Counted from the first letter of the stretch, positions 9,136 through 18,724 are shown. The stretch is 64,000 nt of DNA from Streptomyces xanthochromogenes (GCF_014650455.1 NZ_BMUZ01000012.1:186001-250000); one strand, 5' to 3'. Notes: generated by a model not told the origin, from the letters alone. A program made the numbers and translations.

Positions 9136-9837
9136 ATGACCAGTACGGTCCCCACAGCCATGACTCTTACGGCCGAAGGCTCCGCACTCCAGGCCGTCTT
9201 CCTCGACATGGACGGCACGCTCGTCGACACCGAGGGCTTCTGGTGGGACGCCGAGCGCGAGGCGTTCGCCGCGCTCGGGCACGTCCTGGACGAGTCGTGG
9301 CGGGACATCGTGGTGGGCGGGCCCATGACCCGCAGCGCGGGCTTCCTCATCGAGGCCACCGGCGCCGACATCACCCTGGCCGAGCTGACCGTACTGCTCA
9401 ACGACCGCTTCGAGGCCCGGATCTCCCGCGGGGTGCCGCTGATGCCGGGCGCCGCCCGGCTGCTGGGCGAACTCGCCGCCCACAAGGTCCCGACCGCCCT
9501 GGTCTCCGCCTCGCACCGCCGCATCATCGACAAGATCGTGCATTCGCTCGGCCCGTCCCACTTCGCGCTGACCGTCGCCGGCGACGAGGTGCCCCGCACC
9601 AAGCCGCACCCCGACCCGTACCTGTTCGCGGCCCGCGGGCTCGACGCCGACCCGGCCAGATGCGCCGTCGTGGAGGACACGGCCACCGGTGTCGCCGCCG
9701 CGGAGGCGGCCGGCTGCCGGGTGGTCGCGGTGCCCTCGGTCGCCCCGATCGCGGCCGCCGAGGGCCGGGTCGTGGTCGACTCCCTCGAAGCGGTCGACCT
9801 GGCCTTTCTGCGCACCCTGATCACGCGTGTGAACTGA
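9136..9837 (+). CDS. HAD-superfamily hydrolase (phosphoglycolate phosphatase-like)
   Basis: Predicted small-molecule phosphatase or phosphomutase of 233 aa. Motif I is FLDMDGTLVDT with the nucleophile and acid Asp pair, motif II the Ser of ALVSASH, motif III the Lys of RTKPHPDPYL, and motif IV the acidic VVEDTATGVAAA. A helical cap between motifs I and II puts it in the beta-phosphoglucomutase/Gph group. The ATG at 9136 is chosen because AGGAGG ends 8 nt upstream; the GTG at 9130 is too close. The substrate cannot be told from sequence, and the neighbours (metH and peptide-binding proteins) do not define it. Confidence 0.88.
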   Translation: MTSTVPTAMTLTAEGSALQAVFLDMDGTLVDTEGFWWDAEREAFAALGHVLDESWRDIVVGGPMTRSAGFLIEATGADITLAELTVLLNDRFEARISRGVPLMPGAARLLGELAAHKVPTALVSASHRRIIDKIVHSLGPSHFALTVAGDEVPRTKPHPDPYLFAARGLDADPARCAVVEDTATGVAAAEAAGCRVVAVPSVAPIAAAEGRVVVDSLEAVDLAFLRTLITRVN

Positions 9838-10324
9838 CCTGTTCACCGAGCGTGTGTCGTTGAATACGGAAGAACTCATCGCAGCCGCGCGTTCATTTTC
9901 CGTGACTTCAGAGATCGAATTCACGCCCTGTCAAAGAGGTCCTCGGGGTGACGTTCATCACCCGACCGAGGCTCGACGGCGGCCCGATCCGGGCACTCCG
10001 GAGCGCCTGGACGCACCCTTGTGTCCCATTTCATGAACCGGTGTACGAAACATTCCGGCATCTCGATATCGGTGGGCCGCCAGGGGGCGGACGGATTGAT
10101 TCCCCGTGCACCAGAGCCAGTTCCAGCTTTCCGTACGGCGAGCACTAATCTCGTCCGAGAACTTCGCCGCATCCTCATCTGCCCCGCCGCACACCACGTG
10201 GACGGGAAGCGCAGGTCCGATCGCACAAACCCGGCCCGATCGCCCCGCCCCGAACGGGCGGACGCGGCGGAGTGTCCCGTACACAGCTGTACCCCAAAGT
10301 GCCGGACAAGGGAGATCGTCCAGG
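9838..10324 (+). other. 487-nt intergenic region without a convincing gene
   Basis: A perfect GTGAAC/GTTCAC inverted repeat (9829-9846) straddles the stop codon of the upstream gene and may help end its transcript. The stretch around 9850-9935 is visibly richer in A and T than its surroundings. Short open frames on both strands lack Streptomyces codon bias. The promoter of the binding-protein gene at 10325 must lie toward the right end, but I cannot place its boxes with confidence. Confidence 0.5.
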
Positions 10325-11926
10325 ATGAACCGCAAGACTTTGGTGCTGCCGGCCGTAGTGGGCCTGCTCGCTCCCGTACTCGCCGCCTGCGGCGGATCGG
10401 AGAGCGGGGGAAGTGGCGGAAAGACCATCGTCGTGGGCACCACGGACCAGTTCGTGGCGACCAAGGACGCGCCTGCTCCCTTCGATCCGGCCCACGCCTA
10501 CGAGACCGGCATCTGGAACGTGATGCGGCAGACCACGCAGTCGCTGGTCCGCGTGCCGCGCGGTGGCGGCCTGCCCGTCCCGGACGCCGCTTCCGCGTGC
10601 AACTTCACCGACAAGGAGAACGAGAGCTACCGCTGCACGCTGCGCAGCGGACTTGAGTTCGCCGACGGCACCAAGGTGACCGCGGACGACGTGAAGTACT
10701 CGATCCAGCGCGTGCTCGACATCAAGGACGACAACGGCCCCTCCGGTCTCCTGGACAACATCGACACGATGGAGACCAAGGGCGGCACCGAGATCGTCTT
10801 CCATCTCAAGACGCCGGACGCCACCTTCCCGTACAAGCTCGCGACGCCCGCCGCGGGGATCGTGCAGAAGGACAAGTACCAGCCCAAGAAGCTCCGAGAC
10901 GGCCTGGAGATGGACGGCTCGGGTCCGTACACGATGAAGGCCGACGTCAAGGGCGACCAGGTCGAGAAGTTCACCTTCACCAAGAACCCGAACTACAAGG
11001 GCGACGTGAAGTTCGCGAACGACAAGGTCGAGCTGCGCTCCTTCCCCACCGCCGAGGCCATGGGCACCGCGCTCGCCAAGGGCGACATCGACCTGATGGC
11101 GCGCGCCATGACGCCCGGGCAGATCCAGCAGATGCAGGTCAGCCCGAGCAAGGACGTCAACCTGGTCGAGATGCCCGGTCTGGAGATCCGCTACCTCGCC
11201 TTCAACACCGACGATCCGGCGGTCAAGAACAAGGCGGTGCGCGAGGCGATGGCCCAGGCCATCGACCGCAACCAGCTGGTGAGCAAGGTGTACGGCCAGA
11301 CCGCCGAGCCGCTGTACTCGCTGATCCCCACCTCGATCGCCGGCCACACCAACTCGTTCTTCAACAAGTACGGCGAGGCGAGCAAGGCCAAGGCGCAGAA
11401 CATCCTGAAGAGCGCCAACATCTCGACGCCCGTCAAGCTCACCCTCAACTACACCAAGGACCACTACGGTTCGATCACCGAGGACGAGTTCAAGAACCTG
11501 TCGGCGCAGCTGAACGCCACCGGCTTGTTCAGCACGACGATCCAGGGCACCGAGTGGTCGAAGTTCCGTCCCGCGCAGAAGAAGGGCGAGTACGCGGTCT
11601 ACGGCCTCGGCTGGTTCCCCGACTTCCCGGACCCGGACAACTTCGTCGCGCCGTTCTTCGGCAAGGACAACTTCCTCAACACCCCGTACGTCAGCAACGA
11701 CATCCGCAACACCCTCATCCCGCAGTCGCGGGTGGCCGCCGACCGCAACCAGGCGGCGAAGCCGTTCGAGCAGATCCAGGACATCGTCGCCAACGACGCC
11801 CCGGTCATCCCGCTGTGGCAGGGCAAGCAGTACGTCGCGGCCCGCACCGACATCACCGGCACCGAATGGGCCATCAACTCCTCGTCCGACCTGCAGCTGT
11901 GGGAACTCGGGCGCGGCAAGAAGTAA
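10325..11926 (+). CDS. ABC-transporter family 5 substrate-binding lipoprotein
   Basis: Extracellular solute-binding protein of the OppA/DppA type, 533 aa. The start at 10325 gives a clean lipoprotein signal (basic NRK, hydrophobic core, lipobox LAAC followed by a Gly/Ser linker). The body shows family 5 features: DDVKYSIQRVLD, VVFHLKTPDATFPYK-like strands, and the C-terminal APVIPLWQGKQYVAAR. It is followed by a paralogue starting about 70 nt after its stop. Neither is accompanied by permease or ATPase genes, so they either share a transporter encoded elsewhere or act as sensors. Ligand is probably an oligopeptide, but this is a family-level guess. Confidence 0.9.
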   Translation: MNRKTLVLPAVVGLLAPVLAACGGSESGGSGGKTIVVGTTDQFVATKDAPAPFDPAHAYETGIWNVMRQTTQSLVRVPRGGGLPVPDAASACNFTDKENESYRCTLRSGLEFADGTKVTADDVKYSIQRVLDIKDDNGPSGLLDNIDTMETKGGTEIVFHLKTPDATFPYKLATPAAGIVQKDKYQPKKLRDGLEMDGSGPYTMKADVKGDQVEKFTFTKNPNYKGDVKFANDKVELRSFPTAEAMGTALAKGDIDLMARAMTPGQIQQMQVSPSKDVNLVEMPGLEIRYLAFNTDDPAVKNKAVREAMAQAIDRNQLVSKVYGQTAEPLYSLIPTSIAGHTNSFFNKYGEASKAKAQNILKSANISTPVKLTLNYTKDHYGSITEDEFKNLSAQLNATGLFSTTIQGTEWSKFRPAQKKGEYAVYGLGWFPDFPDPDNFVAPFFGKDNFLNTPYVSNDIRNTLIPQSRVAADRNQAAKPFEQIQDIVANDAPVIPLWQGKQYVAARTDITGTEWAINSSSDLQLWELGRGKK

Positions 11927-11995
11927 CGCACGACCCGGCCGCGGCCCTTGGCGCGCCCGGACATTTCCATCAGCAGGACTGTGAGGCACGTGCAG

Positions 11996-13588
11996 GTGAA
12001 GATACGAAACCGATGGCTGACCGCCCCGCTCGCGGCGGGCGTGGCAGCCGGTCTCGTGAGTGGTTGTGGGACACAGCAGGGCGGCGGCGCGGCCTCCGGC
12101 GGCGACGGTTCGGTGATCATGGGTATGTCCGACGACATCCTCGCCACCGATCCCGCCTCCGGTTACGACCCAGGGTCGTGGCTGCTCTTCAACAACGTCT
12201 TCCAGTCCCTGCTCAGCTTCCCCAAGGGCAGCACGACGCCCCAGCCCGAAGCCGCGCAGAGCTGCGGCTTCGACCGGGGCGGCTCCACGGTCTACCGCTG
12301 CACCCTGCGGCCCGGGCTCAAGTTCAGCAACGGTGACCCGCTGACTTCCGAGGACGTCAAGTACTCCTTCGAGCGGGTGCTGAAGATCCACGACGACAGC
12401 GGCCCGGCGCCGATGCTCGCCACCCTCGGCAAGGTCGACACCCCGGACGCGAAGACCGTCGTCTTCCACCTGAAGGTCCCGGACGCCACCTTCCCGAGCA
12501 AGATCGCCTCCGGTGCCGGCTCGATCGTCGACCACAAGGAGTACCCGGCCGACAAGCTGCGCACCGACGGCAAGGCGGTCGGCTCCGGCGTCTACAAGCT
12601 GGACTCCTTCGGCGAGCAGCAGGCCGTCTTCTCGGTCAACTCCTCCTACGAGGGCACGGTCAAGGCCAAGAACTCCGGGCTGACCCTGAAGCTGTTCCAC
12701 GGCGACCAGAAGGGCCTGGCCGCGGCCCTGAACAAGGGCGACATCGACCTCGCCTACCGAGGTCTCACGGCGAAGGACACGGCCGCGCTGCAGACCGCGG
12801 CGACCTCGGGCAAGCAGGGCATCAACGTCATCGAGGGCTCCAGCGCCGAGGTCCAGGACCTGGTCTTCAACATGAAGGACCCGGTCGCCGGCAAGCTCGG
12901 AGTGCGCAAGGCCATCGCCTACCTCGTCGACCGCGAGGCCCTCGTCCGCGATGTGTACTCGTCCACGGCGACCCCGCTGTACTCGGTCGTCCCCAGCGGA
13001 ATCACCGCCCACACCACGGCCCTCTTCGACCAGTACGGGGGCAGCCCCGACCCGGTCAAGGCGAAGGCGGCACTGCACTCGGCGGGCATCAGCGGCAAGG
13101 TGAAGCTGACGCTGTGGTCCACGCCGAGCCGCTACGGACCTTCCACGGACGACGAGTTGAGGGCGATCGCGGGCCAGCTCAACGCGAGCGGGCTGTTCGA
13201 CGCCGACGTGAAGTCGGTCGAGTTCAAGCAGTACGAGAAGGACATCGAGGCCGGGAAGTACGGCGTGTACGTGAAGGGCTGGATTCCGGACTACCCGGAC
13301 CCGGACAACTTCACCCTGCCGTTCTTCGGCAAGGGCAACGTGCTGTCCAACAACTACACGAACAAGCAGATCACCGACGAGATCCTCCCGGCGACCGCGG
13401 GCACCGCCGACCGCGCCACCACCGAGGGCGAGTTCGCCAAGCTCCAGGACATCGTGGCCGACGAACTCCCGGTCCTCCCGCTGTGGCAGGGCAAGCAGTA
13501 CGCGGTCGCGCGCACCGGGATCACCGGCCTGGAGTGGACCCTGGACGCGTCGACGGTCTTCCGCTTCTGGGAAATCAAGAAGGGCTGA
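11996..13588 (+). CDS. ABC-transporter family 5 substrate-binding lipoprotein (paralogue)
   Basis: Second OppA/DppA-type lipoprotein, about 530 aa. It shares many blocks with the protein just upstream (EDVKYSFERVLKIHDDSGP; PLWQGKQYAVARTGITGLEW), which points to tandem duplication. The lipobox is LVSGC after a KIRNRW basic start. Three in-frame GTGs (11981, 11990, 11996) are possible; 11996 is preferred because GAGG lies 9 nt upstream and it yields the most standard signal peptide, but the choice is uncertain by 5 residues. No cognate permease is present in the window. Confidence 0.88.
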   Translation: MKIRNRWLTAPLAAGVAAGLVSGCGTQQGGGAASGGDGSVIMGMSDDILATDPASGYDPGSWLLFNNVFQSLLSFPKGSTTPQPEAAQSCGFDRGGSTVYRCTLRPGLKFSNGDPLTSEDVKYSFERVLKIHDDSGPAPMLATLGKVDTPDAKTVVFHLKVPDATFPSKIASGAGSIVDHKEYPADKLRTDGKAVGSGVYKLDSFGEQQAVFSVNSSYEGTVKAKNSGLTLKLFHGDQKGLAAALNKGDIDLAYRGLTAKDTAALQTAATSGKQGINVIEGSSAEVQDLVFNMKDPVAGKLGVRKAIAYLVDREALVRDVYSSTATPLYSVVPSGITAHTTALFDQYGGSPDPVKAKAALHSAGISGKVKLTLWSTPSRYGPSTDDELRAIAGQLNASGLFDADVKSVEFKQYEKDIEAGKYGVYVKGWIPDYPDPDNFTLPFFGKGNVLSNNYTNKQITDEILPATAGTADRATTEGEFAKLQDIVADELPVLPLWQGKQYAVARTGITGLEWTLDASTVFRFWEIKKG

Positions 13589-13595
13589 GGCGAGG

Positions 13596-13646
13596 GCCCC
13601 GCCCGGGGCGCGGGGCAGCGACATGTGCTGTCCCGCCGGGCGGGGC
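13596..13646. terminator. Long hairpin between convergent genes
   Basis: GCCCCGCCCGG (13596-13606) pairs with its exact complement at 13636-13646. Within it, CGGGGCAGC and GCTGTCCCG form a second helix with one G-U pair. It begins 8 nt after the stop of the second binding protein and lies between convergent transcription units. There is no T-tract, as is common for Streptomyces terminators. Confidence 0.55.
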
Positions 13647-13856
13647 GACCGGGTCGAGGTCAGCCCTGCCAGGTGAGCACCTGCACCGGGTGGGCGTCAC
13701 GGTGGCTGCGGTCGGCCCTGCCAGGGGCACGAGGAGCCGCGCGATCAGCCACGCACGATCCGCAGGTGACGCACACGCGAGGATGAAGGCCCTCCGGCGT
13801 TGGAGGAGCCGGGGTCGAGGGGCGGAGCCCCCGGTGCCTCGGGGAGCCGCCCCGCC

Positions 13857-14528
13857 CTACTGGGCACCCGGCCGAACCAGCCCACTCTCATACGCGTAGA
13901 CCGCCGCCTGCACCCGGTCCCGCAGCCCCAGCTTCGTCAGCACATGCCCCACGTGCGTCTTGACCGTGGTCTCGCTGACGAACAGGTCCGCCGCGATCTC
14001 CGCGTTGGAAAGACCGCGGGCGACGAGCTTCAGAACCTCCACCTCGCGGTCGGTCAGCGTGTGCAGCGTGTCCGGCACCGGCTCCTCGCCGGACGGCAGA
14101 TGATCGGCGTACTTGTCGAGCAGCCGGCGCGTGATCGACGGCGCCAGCATCGCCTCGCCGGCCGCGACCACCCGGATCGCCTGCACCAGCTCATGGGCGG
14201 GCGCGTCCTTCAGGAGGAAGCCGCTGGCCCCCGCCTTGAGCGCCTCCACCACATACTCGTCCAGGTCGAACGTGGTCAGGACGAGCACCTTCGCGGGGCC
14301 GTCCTTGCCGGGCCCGCTGATCTGCCGGGTCGCCTCCACCCCGTCCATGCGGGGCATCCGGATGTCCATGAGGACCACATCGGGCTGGAGCGCCCGCACC
14401 TGATCGAGGGCCTGCAGACCGTCACCGGCCTCGCCGACCACCGCGATGTCCTGCTCGGCCTCCAGGATCATGCGGAAGCCGGTGCGCAGCAGCGGCTGGT
14501 CGTCGACCAGTAGGACGCGGATCGCCAC
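13857..14528 (-). CDS. NarL/LuxR-family response regulator (orphan)
   Basis: Two-domain regulator of 223 aa. The receiver domain has the acidic pair DD at residues 9-10, the phospho-acceptor Asp near residue 55 (VVLMDIRMPRMDG), the conserved Thr (VLTTFD) and Lys (FLLKDAP). The C-terminal LuxR-type helix-turn-helix reads LTDREVEVLKLVARGLSNAEIA and then SETTVKTHVGHVLTKL. No histidine kinase gene adjoins it, so its partner is elsewhere or it responds independently of phosphorylation. Its target genes cannot be read from context. Confidence 0.93.
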   Translation of the reverse strand: MAIRVLLVDDQPLLRTGFRMILEAEQDIAVVGEAGDGLQALDQVRALQPDVVLMDIRMPRMDGVEATRQISGPGKDGPAKVLVLTTFDLDEYVVEALKAGASGFLLKDAPAHELVQAIRVVAAGEAMLAPSITRRLLDKYADHLPSGEEPVPDTLHTLTDREVEVLKLVARGLSNAEIAADLFVSETTVKTHVGHVLTKLGLRDRVQAAVYAYESGLVRPGAQ

Positions 14529-14654
14529 GGGTACTCCTCATCAGATTGCTGGACCGGGCCCATTCTGCCCTGCTCACCGATGCCGGACGCGGCCGGGCGG
14601 GGGCCCGGCGGCCGCCACCGGGGGCGTACCCGGGCCGACGGCCGCCGCTGGAAC

Positions 14655-15512
14655 TCAGCCTGCCGACTCCGGGGCCACGGTGATGGACAGCGGGTATACC
14701 GGGGGAGTCCCACCGAATTCCGGACAGACCGCCTGATGGTCGCACCAGCCGCACAGCTTCGTCGGCCGTGGCCGCCAGTCGCCCGTCTCGGTGGCGAGCC
14801 GGATCGCCTCCCACAGCGCGAGCAGCTTCCGCTCCACCTGCACCAGGTCCGCCTCGACCGGGTCGTACGTCAGCACGTCCCCACTGCCCAGGTACACCAG
14901 CTGAAGCCGGCGCGGCACGACCTGCTTGAGGCGCCACACCACCAGCGCGTAGAACTTCATCTGGAAGAGCGCCCCCTCCGCGTACTGCGGCCGGGGGGCC
15001 TTGCCCGTCTTGTAGTCGACGATGCGCACCTCGCCGGTCGGTGCCACGTCCACCCGGTCGATGACACCGCGCAGCCGCAGCCCCGACTCCAGCTCGGTCT
15101 CGACGAAGAACTCCCGCTCCACCGGCTCCAGGCGCGTGGGGTCCTCCAGAGAGAACCACCGCTCCACCAGCCGCTCGGCCTCGCCCAGCCACTGGGCGAG
15201 CCGCTCGCCCTCGGCGTCCTGCGCGAACAGCTCGGTGAGCTCCGGCTTCGATTCCAGCAGCCGGTCCCACTGGCCCGGGATCATCGACTTGGCGCGCGGG
15301 GCCGTGCGCTCGGCCGCCGGATCGTCGAAGAGCCGCTCCAGAACGGCGTGCACCAGGGTGCCGCGCGTGGCCGCCTCGCTCGGCTTCTCGGGGAGCCGGT
15401 CGATCACCCGGAACCGGTAGAGCAGGGGGCACTGCATGAAGTCGTTCGCGCGCGACGGCGACAACGACGTCGGCTGCTGTGCGGCCGCGGCCCCACCGGT
15501 ACTCGTACTCAT
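14655..15512 (-). CDS. RecB-family PD-(D/E)XK nuclease with predicted Fe-S cluster
   Basis: Predicted DNA nuclease of 285 aa related to the RecB/AddB C-terminal domain (Cas4-like fold). The catalytic region reads EVRIVDYKTGKAPR, with Asp and Lys of the PD-(D/E)XK core. One N-terminal Cys (FMQCPLLYRF) and a C-terminal CGWCDHQAVC triplet are spaced as ligands of a 4Fe-4S cluster. The start at 15512 gives MSTSTGG; the upstream codons of the open frame lack support. It stands alone on the minus strand, 142 nt from the response regulator. A DNA-repair role is likely but unproven. Confidence 0.87.
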   Translation of the reverse strand: MSTSTGGAAAAQQPTSLSPSRANDFMQCPLLYRFRVIDRLPEKPSEAATRGTLVHAVLERLFDDPAAERTAPRAKSMIPGQWDRLLESKPELTELFAQDAEGERLAQWLGEAERLVERWFSLEDPTRLEPVEREFFVETELESGLRLRGVIDRVDVAPTGEVRIVDYKTGKAPRPQYAEGALFQMKFYALVVWRLKQVVPRRLQLVYLGSGDVLTYDPVEADLVQVERKLLALWEAIRLATETGDWRPRPTKLCGWCDHQAVCPEFGGTPPVYPLSITVAPESAG

Positions 15513-15690
15513 GACACAGACCCTACGACCCGCCACTGACAGCGAGCGGAATACCATCGACGACAGGCGCCCTCACCCTGCATGATCGTGACATCGCACC
15601 ATGCAGCGAACATTCGGCGGACGCAGTGAGTCCGGCCGGGGCTCCGGGGCAGGTTTCCCGGAGCAGGCATCGTACCGACGAAGGGAACCC

Positions 15691-16950
15691 GTGGAAGACA
15701 GCGGCGAGAGCGGCGAGCGCGGACGGCCGCAGTCCGGCGCGACGGGCAAGAGCCCCGGCGGCGGTGGTCCGGTCAAGGGCAAGCAGCCGCGCTCCGGCCC
15801 CGGTGGCGGGATTCTGATGGGCCGCCCGTTCGGCGTGCCCGTCTACGTCGCCCCCAGCTGGTTCCTGGTCGCGGCCCTCATCACCTGGGTCTTCGGCGGC
15901 CAGCTCGACCGGGTCCTGCCCGAACTCGGCGCCGCCCGCTACCTCGTGTCGCTCTTCTTCGCGGTGGCCTTCTACGCCTCCGTGCTGGTCCACGAACTCG
16001 CCCACACCGTGGCCGCCCTCCGCTTCCGGCTTCCGGTGCGCCGCATCCAGCTCCAGTTCTTCGGCGGCGTCTCCGAGATCGAGAAGGAGACCGAGACCCC
16101 GGGCCGCGAGTTCGTCCTGGCCTTCGTCGGCCCGCTGCTCTCGCTCGTCCTGTCGGGCGTCTTCTACCTCGGCATGAAGGCCGTCGAACCCGGCACCGTC
16201 CCCGGCGTGCTGCTGGCGGGCCTGATGATCTCCAACCTCATCGTGGCCGGATTCAACCTGCTGCCGGGCCTGCCCCTGGACGGCGGGCGGATGCTCCGCG
16301 CCGTCGTGTGGAAGATCACCGGCAAGCCCATGAGCGGCACCATCGCCGCCGCCTGGGTCGGCCGCGCCCTCGCCGTCACCGTGCTCATCGGGCTGCCGCT
16401 GCTCACCCAGACCGGGGCGCTCGGCAACTCGCCCGACGAGGTCAGCGGCATGGACACCGTCACCGACGCACTGCTCGCCGCCATCCTCGCCGCGATCATC
16501 TGGACCGGCGCCGGCAACAGCCTGCGCATGGCCCGGCTGCGCGAGCACCTCCCCGAACTGCGGGCCCGTACCCTCACCCGGCGGGCGGTGCCCGTGGAGT
16601 CCACCACCCCGCTCTCCGAGGCGCTGCGCCGCGCCAACGAGGCGGGCGCCCGCGCCCTGGTCGTCGTCGACGGGCACGGCGACCCGACCGCCCTGGTCCG
16701 CGAGGCCGCCATCGTCGGCGTCCCCGAGCACCGCCGCCCCTGGGTCGCCGTCAGCGGCCTCGCCCAGGACCTCACCGACGGCATGCACGTCCCCGCCGAA
16801 CTCGCGGGGGAGCCGCTCCTCGACCTCCTGCGGGCCACCCCCGCGACCGAGTACCTCGTCGTCGAGGAGACCGGGGAGATCTACGGAGTGCTCTCCGCGG
16901 CCGACGTGGAGAAGGCCTTCGTCGCGGCCATGGCACGGCCCGGCTCCTAG
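15691..16950 (+). CDS. Site-2 protease family (M50) metalloprotease with CBS domains
   Basis: Membrane-embedded zinc protease that cleaves substrates within the bilayer. The 419-aa protein begins with about 40 polar residues, then transmembrane segments, the zinc motif HELAH (about residues 101-105), a second-site motif NLLPGLPLDGGR that supplies the Asp ligand, and a C-terminal pair of CBS-like repeats (RRAVPVESTTPLSEAL; GVLSAADVEKAF) that often bind adenine nucleotides. The GTG at 15691 is preferred (AAGGGA 4-5 nt upstream); the open frame begins 30 codons earlier at an ATG with no ribosome site. The tRNA methyltransferase gene follows by 57 nt. Substrate unknown. Confidence 0.88.
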   Translation: MEDSGESGERGRPQSGATGKSPGGGGPVKGKQPRSGPGGGILMGRPFGVPVYVAPSWFLVAALITWVFGGQLDRVLPELGAARYLVSLFFAVAFYASVLVHELAHTVAALRFRLPVRRIQLQFFGGVSEIEKETETPGREFVLAFVGPLLSLVLSGVFYLGMKAVEPGTVPGVLLAGLMISNLIVAGFNLLPGLPLDGGRMLRAVVWKITGKPMSGTIAAAWVGRALAVTVLIGLPLLTQTGALGNSPDEVSGMDTVTDALLAAILAAIIWTGAGNSLRMARLREHLPELRARTLTRRAVPVESTTPLSEALRRANEAGARALVVVDGHGDPTALVREAAIVGVPEHRRPWVAVSGLAQDLTDGMHVPAELAGEPLLDLLRATPATEYLVVEETGEIYGVLSAADVEKAFVAAMARPGS

Positions 16951-17007
16951 GAGCGCGGCCCGGCCGACGTGGCGTTCGAGACCTGGAACGGCCGGTACTC
17001 TGGTCGT

Positions 17008-17895
17008 ATGTCCGAACCGACCGGTGCCGCCCGCCGTCGCGGGCCCTTCAAGGTCGGGGACCAGGTCCAGCTCACCGACCCCAAGGGACGCCACTACACG
17101 TTCACGCTCGAAGCCGGGAAGAATTTCCACACCCACAAGGGTTCCTTCCCGCACGACGAGCTGATCGGTGCTCCCGAGGGCAGTGTTGTCCGTACCACGG
17201 GAAACGTCGCCTACCTCGCGCTGCGCCCCCTGCTCCCCGACTTCGTCCTGTCCATGCCCCGCGGCGCCGCCGTGGTCTACCCCAAGGACGCGGGGCAGAT
17301 CCTGGCCTTCGCCGACATCTTCGCCGGCGCCCGCGTCGTCGAGGCCGGCGTCGGTTCGGGCTCGCTGAGCGCCTTCCTGCTGCGCGCCATCGGCGACCAC
17401 GGGATGCTGCACTCCTACGAGCGCCGCGAGGACTTCGCCGAGATCGCCACGCAGAACGTGGAGCGCTACTTCGGCGGACCGCACCCGGCCTGGCAGCTCA
17501 CCGTGGGCGACCTCCAGGACAACCTCTCGGACACCGAGGTCGACCGCGTCATCCTCGACATGCTCGCCCCCTGGGAGTGCCTGGACGCCGTCTCCAAGGC
17601 GCTCGTCCCCGGCGGCATCCTGTGCTGCTACGTGGCCACCACCACCCAGCTCTCGCGCACCGTCGAATCCATCCGCGAGATCGGCTGCTTCGCCGAGCCG
17701 CAGCCGTGGGAGTCGATGATCCGCAACTGGCACGTGGAGGGCCTGGCCGTCCGCCCGGACCACCGGATGATCGGCCACACCGGCTTCCTGGTGACCGCCC
17801 GCCGCCTCGCGGACGGTGTGGAACCCCCGATGCGCCGCCGCCGCCCCGCCAAGGGAGCGTACGGCGACGACTACGAGGGCCCCAACAAGGACTGA
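17008..17895 (+). CDS. trmI: tRNA (adenine-58-N1) methyltransferase
   Basis: SAM-dependent enzyme that makes m1A58 in the T-loop of tRNAs. The 295-aa protein has the family N-terminal beta domain (GPFKVGDQVQLTDPKGRHYTF), the link FHTHKG, the SAM site VVEAGVGSGSLSAFLLRAIG, and the catalytic-region block VDRVILDMLAPWECLD. A TACTCT hexamer (16996-17001) ends 6 nt before the ATG and there is no ribosome site, so the mRNA may be leaderless. Its location just before arc parallels the mycobacterial order (Rv2118c before mpa). Confidence 0.95.
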   Translation: MSEPTGAARRRGPFKVGDQVQLTDPKGRHYTFTLEAGKNFHTHKGSFPHDELIGAPEGSVVRTTGNVAYLALRPLLPDFVLSMPRGAAVVYPKDAGQILAFADIFAGARVVEAGVGSGSLSAFLLRAIGDHGMLHSYERREDFAEIATQNVERYFGGPHPAWQLTVGDLQDNLSDTEVDRVILDMLAPWECLDAVSKALVPGGILCCYVATTTQLSRTVESIREIGCFAEPQPWESMIRNWHVEGLAVRPDHRMIGHTGFLVTARRLADGVEPPMRRRRPAKGAYGDDYEGPNKD

Positions 17896-17931
17896 CCACA
17901 GTCCTGGGGCGTGGCCTCGTACAACGAACCG

Positions 17932-17981
17932 GCGCCGCCGCCGAGTTCCCGGACCGACACGGGAACTCGGCGGCGGCGCCT
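17932..17981 (+). terminator. Strong terminator after trmI
   Basis: A perfect 21-bp GC-rich stem (17932-17952 with 17961-17981), 8-nt loop, followed by TTTAC. It starts 36 nt after the trmI stop and is among the longest perfect hairpins in the window. Confidence 0.85.
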
Positions 17982-18080
17982 TTACGTTGAGCCTGATGCC
18001 CCGGTATTCCGCCCACCTGTGACGTGTGGCACGATGCTGGCCACCCCCACCCGCACCACCCTCCACAGGAGACCTCCCGC

Positions 18081-18659
18081 GTGCAGAATGCCGCCGTCCC
18101 TGAGCTCGCGCACACCCACGCCCGTCCCGTGCACTGGATCGCCACCGCCACCGCGATGGCCGCCGTGGTCGCTCTCGCCGGCCTGCTGACACCGGACGCG
18201 GCCACGGCCTCCCAGACTCCGGACAAGCGGGACACGCGGCTCACGACGGCGGCGGCGCCCGACCCCGGCACGGTGGCCTTCCCGCTGGACTGCGGCCCCG
18301 TGGGCTCGGTGGTGGAGAAGAAGGCCTCGGGGGACCTCGACGGCGACGGCGTACCGGAGACCGTGGCGGTCGTCCACTGCCGGGCCGGCGGCGGCACCCC
18401 GCCCAGCGGCGTCTACGTCGTGACGCGGCCGGTGGCCAAGGGCGCCCCGCCGCGTGTGGTGGCGACGCTGGTCGACCCGAAGAGCAAGCAGACCGTCACC
18501 GACTTCGCGATACGCGACGGCGTGGTGGCGGCGACCCTGGTCGGCTACTCGTCCGACGACGTGCCGCGCTACGAGCCCGATGTGCGCCAGGAGGTCAAGT
18601 GGCGCTGGCAGGGCGGGAAGTTCGTCCGCTCGACCGGGGCCGACGCCCTGGGCGTCTGA
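18081..18659 (+). CDS. Exported or membrane-anchored protein of unknown function
   Basis: A 192-aa protein with an N-terminal hydrophobic stretch (ATATAMAAVVALAGLL) ending in ATAS, which could be a signal peptide or a single anchor. The exported part has one DLDGDGVPETVAVVHC block, reminiscent of FG-GAP/calcium-binding loops, two Cys residues that could form a disulfide (LDCGPVG and VVHCRAG), and a KWRWQGGKF motif near the end. The GTG at 18081 has AGGAGA 8 nt upstream. I do not recognise a specific function. It is a single gene between the trmI terminator and the convergent ferredoxin gene. Confidence 0.75.
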   Translation: MQNAAVPELAHTHARPVHWIATATAMAAVVALAGLLTPDAATASQTPDKRDTRLTTAAAPDPGTVAFPLDCGPVGSVVEKKASGDLDGDGVPETVAVVHCRAGGGTPPSGVYVVTRPVAKGAPPRVVATLVDPKSKQTVTDFAIRDGVVAATLVGYSSDDVPRYEPDVRQEVKWRWQGGKFVRSTGADALGV

Positions 18660-18724
18660 ATTCCGCGGCCGGGACGCGGGCGGAGAGCCGGGGCGACCGT
18701 GCGTCATCACCGGTCACCCCGCGC

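Noticed and set aside
9854..10036. Possible 60-aa gene in the gap after the HAD phosphatase
   Set aside because: No ribosome site and poor codon bias in an A/T-richer stretch; frames on the other strand are equally unconvincing.
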